DNA of 59,749 nt from a bacterium (GCA_024742305.1 JANSYQ010000022.1:1-59749), one strand, 5' to 3'; positions 10,501 to 19,541 are shown, numbered from the stretch's first letter. The notes: generated from the letters alone by a model not told the origin. Numbers and translations are program-made.

Positions 10501-11033
10501 AAAAACTGCCCAACGGCCGTTAGCGTATCACCTCTCCACCCAAAATCATTGACAGCGTCGGCTGGGTTAAACTGATTAACAATCTCCGGGTCCCACCCCG
10601 AATTCACCGTATAATTCGTATTGAAAGGACCAACAAGCGGTTCCGTTCTGCGCATTTGGCACAAATAGTTTCGCGTTACGCCGTTAACGCTCGTAAAGGC
10701 ACCGCCAAGATACAATCGACTAATTCCATCGTTCGGAAAACTCGCTGGAGTCTGATGAATTTCTACCGCATGAATGGCACCATTGATGGACGTGATCGGG
10801 TTGATGGCTGAAACTGTGAAGGTAGCCGCGTCAATAATTGCTAAATTCTGACGGGCAACTCCCTGAATGGATGTAAAATCTCCAGCAACAATGTAATCGT
10901 CGTTGATGGCGTCATAAACAACATCGTACACCGTACCCCCAGGGTTTAAATCGAGGTTGTCCGTTTTCAGCGTTTGCGAATAGCTAACGTAACTGAAAAC
11001 TAGAAGCGTGAAGAATAGTGTAAGTTCTCGCAT
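7500..11033 (-). CDS. T9SS-sorted surface protein with propeller and Ig/PKD-like repeats
   Basis: This protein of about 1177 residues has a signal peptide (to about residue 20, ending SYSQ). The N-terminal third contains repeats of the form GGxFTSVNGxxRN, as in delta-60/beta-propeller proteins. The middle consists of several Ig/PKD-like modules with paired cysteines. The last 80 residues start with LSPNPTTGNF and end with QLLILKN, a type A sorting domain for secretion and surface attachment through the T9SS. The ATG at 11033 is preferred because it starts the signal peptide cleanly; a GTG two codons upstream is less convincing. It is the first gene of the leftward unit. A role in adhesion or matrix binding is inferred from the domains. 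Confidence 0.85.
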   Translation of the reverse strand: MRELTLFFTLLVFSYVSYSQTLKTDNLDLNPGGTVYDVVYDAINDDYIVAGDFTSIQGVARQNLAIIDAATFTVSAINPITSINGAIHAVEIHQTPASFPNDGISRLYLGGAFTSVNGVTRNYLCQMRRTEPLVGPFNTNYTVNSGWDPEIVNQFNPADAVNDFGWRGDTLTAVGQFLVLSTGTNYTSNDFGGILSFNGSVGTFDYELTFSTFKVNNIFSEHYEIEFYNGEYLLAGDQGFNRFDPSGVPIASFPICSTGYPYVFNIQETDTDTLIIGKLDYGGGEGISIYELDGNMINCPFNNQIPTIFVQNGSLVNGFIETYNEHVFIAEPNEILSYARNGTAQMEPNLITTMNSNWYSYVASGFRPKKMKVAKDKLFVFGDNLTTINGQSHVGLAAMCLPPNNSETFSASDSQVCEEDIATFTIPPVEYAEGFRWEYSGTGAQYRIAGTTFPFQSLSDNYVNGTNANSIEVYFPSGTTNGTITVSPYNTCNSAIDYQFGGSQSVNVSIVGLPDISMADTLFLNCYNDSGWITVNSVTAGVSYQIQSSFGTVNNDSLLRDTTIIGLMEEYYFGTVIEPINGCISTDSTWLDTNFVIPTVPNNDIVLTPAEMNCNVDSLEVNIVTAGLSVSWEYDFDTSVPLPNPFYIYSDDSLNFTSYFTNIQNGCENSLSITVPNNQTQAVGGIAGYPSITLPLDTISCNQPTLNLTCTAIDGTATWTATGTDNITITTTDSAGMTNNTQVYSFETIHNISGCPQIFNAVIYFDLDPPFIVPFTGNPSINCSDASAEVVHITTGNPIEGWLDDFGLQTGNDTLFATSPGEYYYQAQGTNGCFITDTVQVSQTLDMTVNLISDTLICPGDSVFITANPIINTGETPTYLWSDGSTTNSGSATGGVDTALSVIVQTNSGCIGYDTTNILITAPIAAYFSSSSGCGASATIQVDSIFGGNGGYEYSLDGTNWQTTAAFNGVNTGTLDIYVRDNLGCIYTFNETVAPSNDGPPLDFLIPTYSDLGDTTVAVSFGTSAAYDSLNWVLPSNAEVVVDTDSLIAFIINTEGWYDVTLIGYLDSCQYSDTSTIYFGSKPDLDSAASNWGILEITLSPNPTTGNFTLNAELGKNQSYSIFVNGLDGQALPTMTKTGTGTVISENFSFPIGTATGTYVIHFVGQYDARQLLILKN

Positions 11034-11167
11034 CAGCACAGTTTTAGCGGGCGGCTAATATAGAGATTTTTAGCATTACTTCACAAAAACTTCTCGTTTT
11101 GAGACAATTTTCAACATTTTCTATTTAATATTACCACCGCTATTTCTATGGAAAGCACTGAGTACTT
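11034..11167. promoter_or_regulatory. Divergent intergenic region of the surface module
   Basis: This 134-bp AT-rich spacer separates the leftward four-gene unit from the rightward two-gene unit and must hold promoters for both. I see no exact TAnnTTTG element and no clear operator palindrome, so the assignment rests on gene orientation alone. Confidence 0.4.
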
Positions 11168-14017
11168 ATGAGATTTTTACTTCTAATCGCATTTGTGGGA
11201 TGTTCACAGATTGTTGTTTCTCAGCAGGATACAACAGCTCAGGGCTTGTACAATAAAATCATCTCGTTAGACGAAACCATTCGTAATGACGTTTCGAAAC
11301 AAACCACCAACTTTAATCCAAACGACGACGCGACTTTACCCATAGGTATCGTGCGTGAAATTGGGAATTCGAAGTATATCGTTTGCATAGATAGTGCCTG
11401 GTTCACACCGGATGGAGCCTTCTTCAATGTGTATATGGCAATGACGCCGCCGAATTCCGATAAACCCATTGCATTTGCTGCGAAAGGAATTCAATTCAAC
11501 CCGAAAGGAGTTTCTATCGCTGGCGGTGCAAAGCTGCAACTTGTATCGCAACAAGTGGTGAAAATCGGTCCCAAGTTGCAGATGGTATTTAAAAATGATG
11601 GTCAAAACTTCGTCGAGTTCGATTGCAACGGTTACAAAATGGCGGGCTTAAGCATTGATTTCATTTTCGATTCTGAAAGTTTTGAAAATGCCAGTGATCC
11701 TGCGCTGCCTGTTAAGGCTTCCATGCAAATGACGGCAACGGATTTAAGCGATATCACTTACCAATTACAATCCATATCACCTTTCCGTTTGAAGGCTGCC
11801 AAGGATTTTGTCTTTAGCATGTCAAATATAATCGTCGATCTCAGTGATGTTTCTACGCCCTTGGGAATTCCATCGCAATATATCAACACAGCTACCTTAC
11901 CAAACGGATTGCCTTCTTGGACAGGGTTCTATGCTCAGAACATCTCCGTGAAATTGCCTCAAAAACTAGAGTCTCCAAATAACCCTTCGACAACGATCTA
12001 CGCGAGTAATATGATCATTGACGATACCGGACTGTCAGGCCAATTTGGCGCAACAAACGTTCTTACAGATGGAGATATGAGCGGTGCGTGGGGATTTACT
12101 ATCGACGACATCTCCGTGGACATTGCTCATAATTCGCTGGTGGCTGGTAATATGGATGGCGTAATTTCTATCCCTCAATTAGACGATCAAGATTTGGATT
12201 ACAATGCTAATATCTTCCAAACGCAGGGAGATAATAAGCTGGCTTTTAATTTCACTGTTGCTCCCGCCGATTCCATCCAGTTGACGCCCTTCAAATCAAA
12301 GCTAAACATCAGTCCTTGCTCGCAGATCAACATTGCGACAGTTGGCAACGAATTCTTACCATCAGCAATTTTAACAGGCGACTGGACAGTAGATTTTCCC
12401 AAAGCGAAGTTCAACGGGATTGCCTTCCAAGATTTACATTTAGAAACAACAGCACCTTACATGACAAGTGGAACTTTCGCTCTCACTTCGAATGGAGGTT
12501 CAGGACCGGGATTAAACTTGTTTGGTTTGGGCGTTTCATTGAACAGCGTCGGTCTTAGCGTGTCACCCCAAGGACAACTACAGTTTATGGCGGGATTGGG
12601 TATGAATCTCGGCTCGGGACAAAATACCTTCCAAGCGCAAACGAATGTTCGGGTAATCACCGACTTAGCACCAGGAACGGATGGACGCGATCGTTTTACG
12701 TACAACAGACTAACGGTTGATGATATTGCTCTTAGTGCTCATACTACGGCGTTCAGTCTTTCAGGTGTAGTGTCTGTGCGAAACGACGATCCAGTTTTCG
12801 GAGATTTGTTCTACGGAAGTTTGTCCTTAGATCTCAATTGTCTTCCCGGACCCATGCTCGTTTCCGCTGGATTTGGGAAGTTAAATGGAGACAAATATTG
12901 GTTCACGGAAGCATCGGTGCCAGTAAATATTCCTATTGGTACTGGACTTGCAGTTACTTCTATTTATGGAGGCGTTCAAAAAGGTGTGTTGACGAATCAA
13001 ACCAATCAGCAAATGTTGGCGAGAGCGGCCGGTACAATGCCTCCACCTTCCGGCAATGGGAATGTAATTCCCTTCACGCCCGATCAAAATCAAGGTTTGA
13101 CGTTTCGAGCGGGTGTAGGATTGATGGGACCAACAGAAAAGGCATTTCACGGAGAAGCATTATTGGAAGTAGCATTCAATGCCAACGGCGGATTTCAATC
13201 CATTCAGTTTATCGGGCAGGCATTCATGATGGTCGATCGACAGGAACGATTTAATGCCAACGCCAAGAAGGTTTATGGAGATATTTCCGTATTGTACGAT
13301 CACACGAATAAGGTGTTTGATGCTGGAGTTAATGCACAAATATCGTTTCCCGGAACGCTCACGGGTAACCTCAATATCGTACTGCATATCGATACGAACG
13401 ACTGGTATTTTTGGCTCAATAATCCAGTGAATCGCGCCAACCTTAATATGGTGAACCTTTTTTACGTGAACACCTATTTTATGGTTGGAACGCAAATTAT
13501 GCCAATTCCGCCTCCGCCAAGTTATGTAACCAACCTTGTTGGTGCAGGATCCATTGGAACTCTCGATCCAAACGCTTTAGGAAACGGAGGTGGTTTTGCC
13601 ACAGGAATGGAATTTGGCGTCAATTTCGGAGGAGAGTTTCCTAAAACAACCCAATGGCGCGGTTTTATTCAGGTAAATGTTGGAGGAGGATTCGATGTCA
13701 TGCTACTCAATGTTCAAAACGCCCATTGTCAAGGCAGTTCAGAACCAGTGGGAGTCAATGGGTACTATGCCATGGGACAAGTGTACGTCTTCCTCGGTGG
13801 ATCGTTTGGAGTAAGGAAATATCGGGATAACGGCGACCTAAAGAATGAGTACAACCTCGGATCGCTTCAAGTAGCCGCCTTGCTTCAAGGAAAACTACCG
13901 AAACCGTCGTATGTCTACGGTACCATCGGACTTCAAGCCAACGTACTCGGAATTATTAACTTTTCATTCAATGCAGATGTCGAATTTGGGACGGATTGTA
14001 CACTTGTGGGTATTTAG
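11168..14017 (+). CDS. Large exported beta-rich protein of unknown function
   Basis: This 949-residue protein has a signal peptide (residues 1-18, ending VVSQ). The rest is almost entirely short alternating hydrophobic/polar strands separated by Gly/Asn/Asp turns, which suggests a long beta-solenoid, or a barrel in the Gly-rich C-terminal half (about 630-949). A PPPPP-type linker occurs near residue 780. No catalytic motif or T9SS sorting domain is visible. It is first in the rightward unit and overlaps the next gene by 41 bases, so expression is probably coupled. I do not recognise a characterised family. Its position opposite the giant metzincin-type protein suggests both belong to one envelope-associated system. 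Confidence 0.75.
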   Translation: MRFLLLIAFVGCSQIVVSQQDTTAQGLYNKIISLDETIRNDVSKQTTNFNPNDDATLPIGIVREIGNSKYIVCIDSAWFTPDGAFFNVYMAMTPPNSDKPIAFAAKGIQFNPKGVSIAGGAKLQLVSQQVVKIGPKLQMVFKNDGQNFVEFDCNGYKMAGLSIDFIFDSESFENASDPALPVKASMQMTATDLSDITYQLQSISPFRLKAAKDFVFSMSNIIVDLSDVSTPLGIPSQYINTATLPNGLPSWTGFYAQNISVKLPQKLESPNNPSTTIYASNMIIDDTGLSGQFGATNVLTDGDMSGAWGFTIDDISVDIAHNSLVAGNMDGVISIPQLDDQDLDYNANIFQTQGDNKLAFNFTVAPADSIQLTPFKSKLNISPCSQINIATVGNEFLPSAILTGDWTVDFPKAKFNGIAFQDLHLETTAPYMTSGTFALTSNGGSGPGLNLFGLGVSLNSVGLSVSPQGQLQFMAGLGMNLGSGQNTFQAQTNVRVITDLAPGTDGRDRFTYNRLTVDDIALSAHTTAFSLSGVVSVRNDDPVFGDLFYGSLSLDLNCLPGPMLVSAGFGKLNGDKYWFTEASVPVNIPIGTGLAVTSIYGGVQKGVLTNQTNQQMLARAAGTMPPPSGNGNVIPFTPDQNQGLTFRAGVGLMGPTEKAFHGEALLEVAFNANGGFQSIQFIGQAFMMVDRQERFNANAKKVYGDISVLYDHTNKVFDAGVNAQISFPGTLTGNLNIVLHIDTNDWYFWLNNPVNRANLNMVNLFYVNTYFMVGTQIMPIPPPPSYVTNLVGAGSIGTLDPNALGNGGGFATGMEFGVNFGGEFPKTTQWRGFIQVNVGGGFDVMLLNVQNAHCQGSSEPVGVNGYYAMGQVYVFLGGSFGVRKYRDNGDLKNEYNLGSLQVAALLQGKLPKPSYVYGTIGLQANVLGIINFSFNADVEFGTDCTLVGI

Positions 14018-15971
14018 TACGGTTTTCTTTCTTGCGGCAAATCATTTGAATGCGCAGGAATTTAAAACGGTATCGAAGGTGACGGACGATTCGGTCTGGA
14101 TCAAGTGGCTTCCAACTGATTATAGTGCATTATTAAATCTGAAGGAGGGAGCAATCATCCGAAGGATAGAAGTTTCTTCGAGTCAAAACTTGGAGGGGCA
14201 TAACTATGCTTCAGGAAAACAATGGACCATTTCACCTTTGCAAGAACGGTTTGATGCATTGAATCGATCAGACTCCGTTCAGGATCGCATGGCAACTTTA
14301 CTGGAACCCATTTTATCGCCCGTTGCTGAAGATGCACAGAACTTTGCCTTTGGGTCCGCATTGATTGAAAATGTGACGCAGCCCTTATTTCAAAAAGAAC
14401 TTGGCAATTTCCTTGTTGATGCATCCATTGAAAAAAGAAAGAAATACGCGTACAAGATTGAAATCAAGGAGACCACGCCTTTGTATGTATTTATTGATCC
14501 ATCAGAAAAGACGGTATTTACAAAACCAAGCATCGGATTAACATTGGATCAAAAAAAGACGGTAGTTTGCTCGTGGGATCTGACGCCACTTTTGTCTCAA
14601 TCGTTCGCTTTTGACGTAGAGCACGCGGTAAACAATACGCAAAGCGCCGAGCGACTTTTCAAAGAACCTTATTTGCCGTTTAAGTCGGAATTTGAGGAAA
14701 ATAAAAATGAAGCTGAAGTTCGACACGAAGGACCTGAAAAAGGAAAGATGCATTATTACAGAGTGATTGGGCGTGATGCGTTCGGTGCCCCTTCGTTAGC
14801 ATCTGAATGGAAGGGAATTTACGTTCCAAATCGAATTGATGCGTATCCCGTGATCGACTCCGTGACTGTGGATGGATTTAGTCGATTGGTTCATGCGCAT
14901 ATTGAGTCGGAAGATATTTCAGGAATTGAGATTGTTCAGTTAACGTACTCTGAAAACAAGGATTCGGGTTACGAAATCGTTAGAAATATTCCGTTAGAGG
15001 GAAGCACAAAGCATCGACAATTTATTTTTACAGCTGACACCAAGTACGCTTCAGGAGATGCATTTTATTATAAAGTAGCATTATTGAACAGTGATGATAC
15101 GGTAAGCACGCAACCGTTTTATCACTTCACACTGGATCAAGATGCACCGATACGTCCCCAAAATTTAAACGTTAACATTGATGAGAATGGTGTTGCCGAA
15201 GTTACTTGGGAGCCGCTGAACGATCCGGGACTTCTTGGTTACCGCATATTTCGAGGAAATAGCAAAAGGGAAGAATTTGTAGAGCGAACCAATCGCTTGT
15301 CTTTGGAAACAAAGTGGATCGATACCTTAGCGCTGGACAATTTGACGTCTGAAGTATATTTCTTCGTACAAGGAGTGGATGCCAACTACAACCAAGGAGC
15401 GCATTCTGATACGGTGATGGGACTGAAACCCGATACAATTCCTCCCGTGGCAGGACTTATTCGAAAAATCTCCATGGTAGAGTCGGGCATTTCGTTGGAA
15501 ATGATTCCATCTTCCAGTGCCGATGCGGTGTCCAATGTATTGTTCCGAGGCACTTCAGCTCTAGGTGAAGTTGAAGCAGAGTATTTGGACTCAACAGCAG
15601 TTCCTGGGAAGTTCTATTCCTATTACATTCAAACAACCGATAGAAGTGGGAACGTTTCTGTATCGAAAAAAGTCTCTCAAAAATACGAACCGGGCTTTCG
15701 TCCGGCACCAACGGGTTCAGCAACGGCTGATTTTCAAAACAACTTTGTAGAAATTGCCTACGAATTACCAAAGTTGGATATCTACGCAGTGCAAATCTAT
15801 CGTTGCAAAAAAGGAGAGCCGTCGCGCCGTTGGAAAACCATTCATGACCTTGAGCAAACCACAATTCAAGATCGTTCTATTCGCATTGGTGAAACCTATC
15901 AATACCAAGTGAAATACATCACAAAAGAAGGTATTCACAGCTTACCGTTGGAGTTGGAGGTAAGTTTTTAA
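13977..15971 (+). CDS. Exported fibronectin type III protein
   Basis: This protein of about 664 residues starts at an ATG inside the end of the previous gene, chosen because it gives a proper signal peptide (ending LNAQ at about residue 26); an upstream start at 13911 would add 22 non-signal residues. After an alpha/beta N-terminal region it contains about four fibronectin-III-like modules, recognisable by repeated YxYxV and L-x-GYRIFRG-type strands (about residues 220-660). No T9SS sorting domain or lipobox is seen, so it is predicted to be periplasmic or carried by partners. Its stop overlaps the convergent GldK-like gene by four bases. A scaffolding or binding role is inferred from the domains. 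Confidence 0.8.
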   Translation: MSNLGRIVHLWVFSTVFFLAANHLNAQEFKTVSKVTDDSVWIKWLPTDYSALLNLKEGAIIRRIEVSSSQNLEGHNYASGKQWTISPLQERFDALNRSDSVQDRMATLLEPILSPVAEDAQNFAFGSALIENVTQPLFQKELGNFLVDASIEKRKKYAYKIEIKETTPLYVFIDPSEKTVFTKPSIGLTLDQKKTVVCSWDLTPLLSQSFAFDVEHAVNNTQSAERLFKEPYLPFKSEFEENKNEAEVRHEGPEKGKMHYYRVIGRDAFGAPSLASEWKGIYVPNRIDAYPVIDSVTVDGFSRLVHAHIESEDISGIEIVQLTYSENKDSGYEIVRNIPLEGSTKHRQFIFTADTKYASGDAFYYKVALLNSDDTVSTQPFYHFTLDQDAPIRPQNLNVNIDENGVAEVTWEPLNDPGLLGYRIFRGNSKREEFVERTNRLSLETKWIDTLALDNLTSEVYFFVQGVDANYNQGAHSDTVMGLKPDTIPPVAGLIRKISMVESGISLEMIPSSSADAVSNVLFRGTSALGEVEAEYLDSTAVPGKFYSYYIQTTDRSGNVSVSKKVSQKYEPGFRPAPTGSATADFQNNFVEIAYELPKLDIYAVQIYRCKKGEPSRRWKTIHDLEQTTIQDRSIRIGETYQYQVKYITKEGIHSLPLELEVSF

Positions 15972-17011
15972 TACTCCACCACGTCCATTACCAAACGAAA
16001 TCCACGCTCGGCGCTAGCGGAATCTTTCCCTTCGTAGAATTGGCGGGTGGTCACCATACCGTAGTATCCTGTGTCGTACCAACTACCACCTTTGGTAACG
16101 CCTTGGTAGTTTTTTGCCGAAAGGTCCATATCAGAACGAATGACCATCTCTTCTACATTGCCCGTCATGTTGTATAATCCATAACCGTTTGGCCAGTATG
16201 AAATTACGGGAGCTGTCACATCGCTGTAATTGTTGAGATTGCCGGCGATGCCTTGATAATCGCCCATTCCTGTGCTAACATACCGAACTTTTGGCTGCGC
16301 TTGTGTTTGGATAGAATCAGCGCTAGCAGAGGAACCTATTGCACAAACCGAGTCCTTGTAAATGGAACATTGTGCTATGTATACCATGTTGGCCATGCGC
16401 TGTCCTTCTGCATTTCGCATGTACGGACCTCCCCACGGGAAAGGTGATAATTTGAGGTCGCCGCGAGCTGCAAATTCCCATTCTTCCTCAGTTGGTAAAC
16501 GGAATCGGACCTTTTTGAAAGCTCGATCTTCTTGCGGACGTTCGTGATATTTTTCCGTCATCCATTCGGCGAATGCTTGTGCCTGATTGAATGAAACGCC
16601 GACAACAGGGTAGTTGTGATAAGCGGGATGACGAAAGTAGTAATCGACATAAGTGCTGTTGTGCGACCCTGAATTTCTCCAAACTAAGGTGTCGGGAAGC
16701 AGCCCTTTCGCCGCTGCGGAATCGGTTTGTTTACGATCAAATAGGAAGGATTGATAATCCAAGTTACTCACTTCAGAATCCATCATGAAGAACGAATGAA
16801 TATCAACAGAACGCGCTGGAGTTTCATTTTCGGTTAGCAATTTGTCAGAAGACCCCATGATAAAATTGCCAGAGGGAATGTATTTAAAGCTGGAAAGTTC
16901 TTTGGAAAAGGTTTTGTGCTTTTTGTTTCGGATTTTGATCTCTTTTTTCGTTTGAGCATTCACAGATGCAACGAAGATAAGTAAGGCTAAAATGGAAAGG
17001 ATGTGTCTCAT
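15968..17011 (-). CDS. GldK/GldJ-like formylglycine-generating-enzyme-family protein
   Basis: This 347-residue exported protein has a signal peptide ending VNAQ and one FGE-sulfatase (SUMF1) domain from about residue 45 to the end. Typical family motifs are PSGNFIMGSSD, the PVVGVSFNQAQAFAEWM helix, RLPTEEEWEFAARG, the GNVEEM turn, KGGSWYD and the terminal ERGFRLV. In this phylum the domain occurs in the gliding/T9SS lipoproteins GldK and GldJ. Here no lipobox is present and no gldLMN neighbours are found, so it is a paralogue rather than GldK itself. The paired cysteines of active sulfatase-activating enzymes are not evident, so a structural role is more likely than catalysis. Confidence 0.85.
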   Translation of the reverse strand: MRHILSILALLIFVASVNAQTKKEIKIRNKKHKTFSKELSSFKYIPSGNFIMGSSDKLLTENETPARSVDIHSFFMMDSEVSNLDYQSFLFDRKQTDSAAAKGLLPDTLVWRNSGSHNSTYVDYYFRHPAYHNYPVVGVSFNQAQAFAEWMTEKYHERPQEDRAFKKVRFRLPTEEEWEFAARGDLKLSPFPWGGPYMRNAEGQRMANMVYIAQCSIYKDSVCAIGSSASADSIQTQAQPKVRYVSTGMGDYQGIAGNLNNYSDVTAPVISYWPNGYGLYNMTGNVEEMVIRSDMDLSAKNYQGVTKGGSWYDTGYYGMVTTRQFYEGKDSASAERGFRLVMDVVEY

Positions 17012-17093
17012 ACTTTTATAAGCATGAGGGAAATGAAATGTTACATCTCGATTTCATTGAAGCCCATGGCAAATTTGGTTTGAGTGAAAGCTA

Positions 17094-18464
17094 CTACTTT
17101 TCAGAAATAAGCTCCAACGCTTTTTCTAAGTGTAAATCTCTTCCTGCAAGAATGTGTAGCATGGTAGGTTGAACGGTATAATCGGGCAATACGCCACGAT
17201 TTTGCGTTGTTTGTTTCTCACCTTCACCGAATTCAATCAAGTAGCGCGGAATACCGATCTCAATTCCTGAATTGGGCAATTGGACGTATTGCTTTGAACC
17301 CGCAGCAAATGACTCGTATCGAGATCCTGACTCTTCTCCAATAATCACTGCGTTGGAATGTTCTTTTAGATAACGTGCCAAGGTACTTCCCGACGAAAAT
17401 GTACCTCCATTGATAAGAACGTAAATCTGCCCCTCGAACGCTTTCCTTGACCGTTTTCGAAACTTATATTTCCGTTCTTTTCCGGACCATGAGGTTGATT
17501 TTCGCTGAAAGGGATCTTTTGGGTTTTCACTCATTACATAAGGCATGATTTCTTGTGCCATTTCGAAAAGTCCACCGGGATTTCCGCGTAAATCTATGAT
17601 CAGGTTTTCCGTTTCGGAGCGTCGAATGGTATCAAAAATGTCCTTGAAAAATCGACGGGGTTTGATGTCTCGCTTGCTTAACTTGTTGCTATTGAAGCTG
17701 CGCAAGGTGAGCCGAGCATAATTCGATGCAATATCCAACGAGTAAACGGCATTGATGTTTTCCTTTTGCGGTCTATTCGGAAGCACGGATTCCCGAATAT
17801 TTTGACGTTGCTCCTTTCGCGTTAACGCTTTCACAGATACGGATTTTTCCGCGCCTGATATTTCTTTGAACGTTATGCCGAAATACTCTGATTGGTCGAT
17901 AAACAGGTAGTATTTGTAAGCGAAAGTTTGGTCCAGTTCGTCCATCACATTGGTGATAATTGATCCGTCAGAAGGGATACAATAATACAACTCCTGAAGA
18001 ATGGCTGCGGCTGGTTTTCCATTGATACGGAGAATTTCGCTTCCTGCCGTGAGTTCTTGTTCTTTCGAGTAGTCCTCTTCGATATACAAACGATGATTGA
18101 TGACTTTGACATCCATGGGGATGTACGCGATGGTGTTGTTTGGAAACCCATTGTGAACAGTATCACTCCAATTCCCCAAGCTATAATGCCCTTCACGCGC
18201 CATTACAGACATTCTGCACACTTCACGGAAAAACTCCAAATACGTCAAACTGTCTTCGCCGTTCTGAGCAATAATAATGTTGGATAATTTTTCGAATTCC
18301 GGTGCCGACTTTCTAATGCCCGGTTGATATTGCAGAATTTTCGACTGTAAAAAAATCAAATCTTCTTTAACCTCCGCACCTGACATATCCTGAGCATAGG
18401 AAAATGCACAGATTAGTAAGGCGTAAATTGTTGATTTTAGTTTTAGTATGTCGATGGAGTTCAT
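17094..18464 (-). CDS. S41 family peptidase (C-terminal processing protease-like)
   Basis: This secreted serine protease has about 456 residues. The start at 18464 gives a signal peptide ending SYAQ; a start at 18500 would precede it with 12 polar residues. The core has the S41 signature NLIIDLRGNPGG, followed about 70 residues later by INGGTFSSGS, where the serine after GGTF is the expected nucleophile, and then IGEESGS. A PDZ-like segment precedes the core (around GSEILRINGKPA). No T9SS tail is present. Family members cleave C-terminal peptides or act as tricorn-like proteases; the substrate is unknown. A near-consensus promoter element (TACCTTTA) lies just upstream of the chosen start. Confidence 0.85.
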   Translation of the reverse strand: MNSIDILKLKSTIYALLICAFSYAQDMSGAEVKEDLIFLQSKILQYQPGIRKSAPEFEKLSNIIIAQNGEDSLTYLEFFREVCRMSVMAREGHYSLGNWSDTVHNGFPNNTIAYIPMDVKVINHRLYIEEDYSKEQELTAGSEILRINGKPAAAILQELYYCIPSDGSIITNVMDELDQTFAYKYYLFIDQSEYFGITFKEISGAEKSVSVKALTRKEQRQNIRESVLPNRPQKENINAVYSLDIASNYARLTLRSFNSNKLSKRDIKPRRFFKDIFDTIRRSETENLIIDLRGNPGGLFEMAQEIMPYVMSENPKDPFQRKSTSWSGKERKYKFRKRSRKAFEGQIYVLINGGTFSSGSTLARYLKEHSNAVIIGEESGSRYESFAAGSKQYVQLPNSGIEIGIPRYLIEFGEGEKQTTQNRGVLPDYTVQPTMLHILAGRDLHLEKALELISEK

Positions 18465-18575
18465 TGTTCTAAAGGTACAATCCGTTGGCTTCAAATACAA
18501 TTTCTTCTTTCTTAAAATGCAATGTAAATTAGTGTAAATTGATGCGAATGGAGCGAATTATAAGGTAAGTTACTG

Positions 18576-18583
18576 TAGATTTG
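18576..18583 (+). promoter_or_regulatory. Bacteroidota -7 promoter element TAGATTTG
   Basis: This is an exact match to TAnnTTTG, the -7 element used by the principal sigma factor of Flavobacteriia. It ends five bases before the ATG of the winged-helix gene, so the transcript may be nearly leaderless. Confidence 0.5.
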
Positions 18584-18588
18584 TAAAC

Positions 18589-19482
18589 ATGAAATTCGGG
18601 CAATTCTTTCTTTTCCTTGCATTGTTGTTGAGCACGTTTTCTGCATCTGCGGATCAATCTTCGGAGGAGCAGCGACGAGCAGTTCTGTCCAGAAAAGTAG
18701 GCGATGAAGTGCTGCTGATGATAGGGGATAGTGTTACCATTGTTGATCCGGTGAAACAGGAAGGAAGTCGCTACACCATTTCCTTTGCAACAGAGTTTGC
18801 TTTTCGTCCCGAGGTGCTAACCGCAGTAGTAGATAGTGTTTTGCAAAACGGAAACATTAAATCATCGTACTTTTTGGAGGTGCTCAATTGTTCGGATAAT
18901 GCCATCGTTTATGATACCTACCGTGGAGGGGAATTACAAGACTCACTGGACATCGTCAATTGCAACACAAGGGAGTATCCAAAAGCATGCTATAAGATTG
19001 CCCTTACCTTTTACGCGGACGAACAGCCGAAGGTTGCAGCTGTTGAGGAAGAGGCGGGGGCATCTCCCGTTTTTGATCCATCCGATCCGTACTCATGGTT
19101 TTTGTTCGTTGGAGCAGCATTATTACTTTTCTCGGGGTATGCTTACTTCAAAAGGAAGAAAGAACAGAGCATTGCAGAGCATATTATTCCCATCGGAGCG
19201 TATTTGTTCGATCAACGGAGTATGCATTTGACGTACAATGGAGAAACAGTTGAGCTCACGAGCAAAGAAGCGGATTTGTTGTTCCTTTTGCATTCTTCCA
19301 AGAATCAGACTGTGGAGCGAGATACCATTCTACGCATTGTTTGGGGCGATGAAGGCGACTACGTTGGACGCACATTGGATGTGTTCATTTCCAAACTTCG
19401 GAAGAAACTTGCAGATGATCCCAAAATCAAGATTGCGAATATCCGCGGTGTGGGCTATCGTTTGGTGGTGGATGTTACTTAA
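18589..19482 (+). CDS. Membrane-spanning winged-helix (OmpR-type) transcriptional regulator
   Basis: This 297-residue protein has a signal peptide (about 1-21, ending SASA), a sensor-like domain of about 140 residues outside the inner membrane with paired cysteines, one transmembrane helix (about 168-187, FLFVGAALLLFSGYAYF followed by KRKKE) and a C-terminal winged-helix DNA-binding domain (about 200-297). The last contains LTSKEADLLFLL, the recognition-helix region RTLDVFISKLRKKL and the terminal GVGYRL, all typical of OmpR/PhoB effector domains. There is no receiver domain. It would link an envelope signal directly to transcription, as ToxR does but with reversed domain order. Targets are unknown; the neighbouring protease and surface genes are candidates. 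Confidence 0.85.
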   Translation: MKFGQFFLFLALLLSTFSASADQSSEEQRRAVLSRKVGDEVLLMIGDSVTIVDPVKQEGSRYTISFATEFAFRPEVLTAVVDSVLQNGNIKSSYFLEVLNCSDNAIVYDTYRGGELQDSLDIVNCNTREYPKACYKIALTFYADEQPKVAAVEEEAGASPVFDPSDPYSWFLFVGAALLLFSGYAYFKRKKEQSIAEHIIPIGAYLFDQRSMHLTYNGETVELTSKEADLLFLLHSSKNQTVERDTILRIVWGDEGDYVGRTLDVFISKLRKKLADDPKIKIANIRGVGYRLVVDVT

Positions 19483-19541
19483 TCGAGTTAAGCGGAGTGT
19501 AACGCAGATGGATGCTATTTTTCTGAACTTTTAATTTTCGA

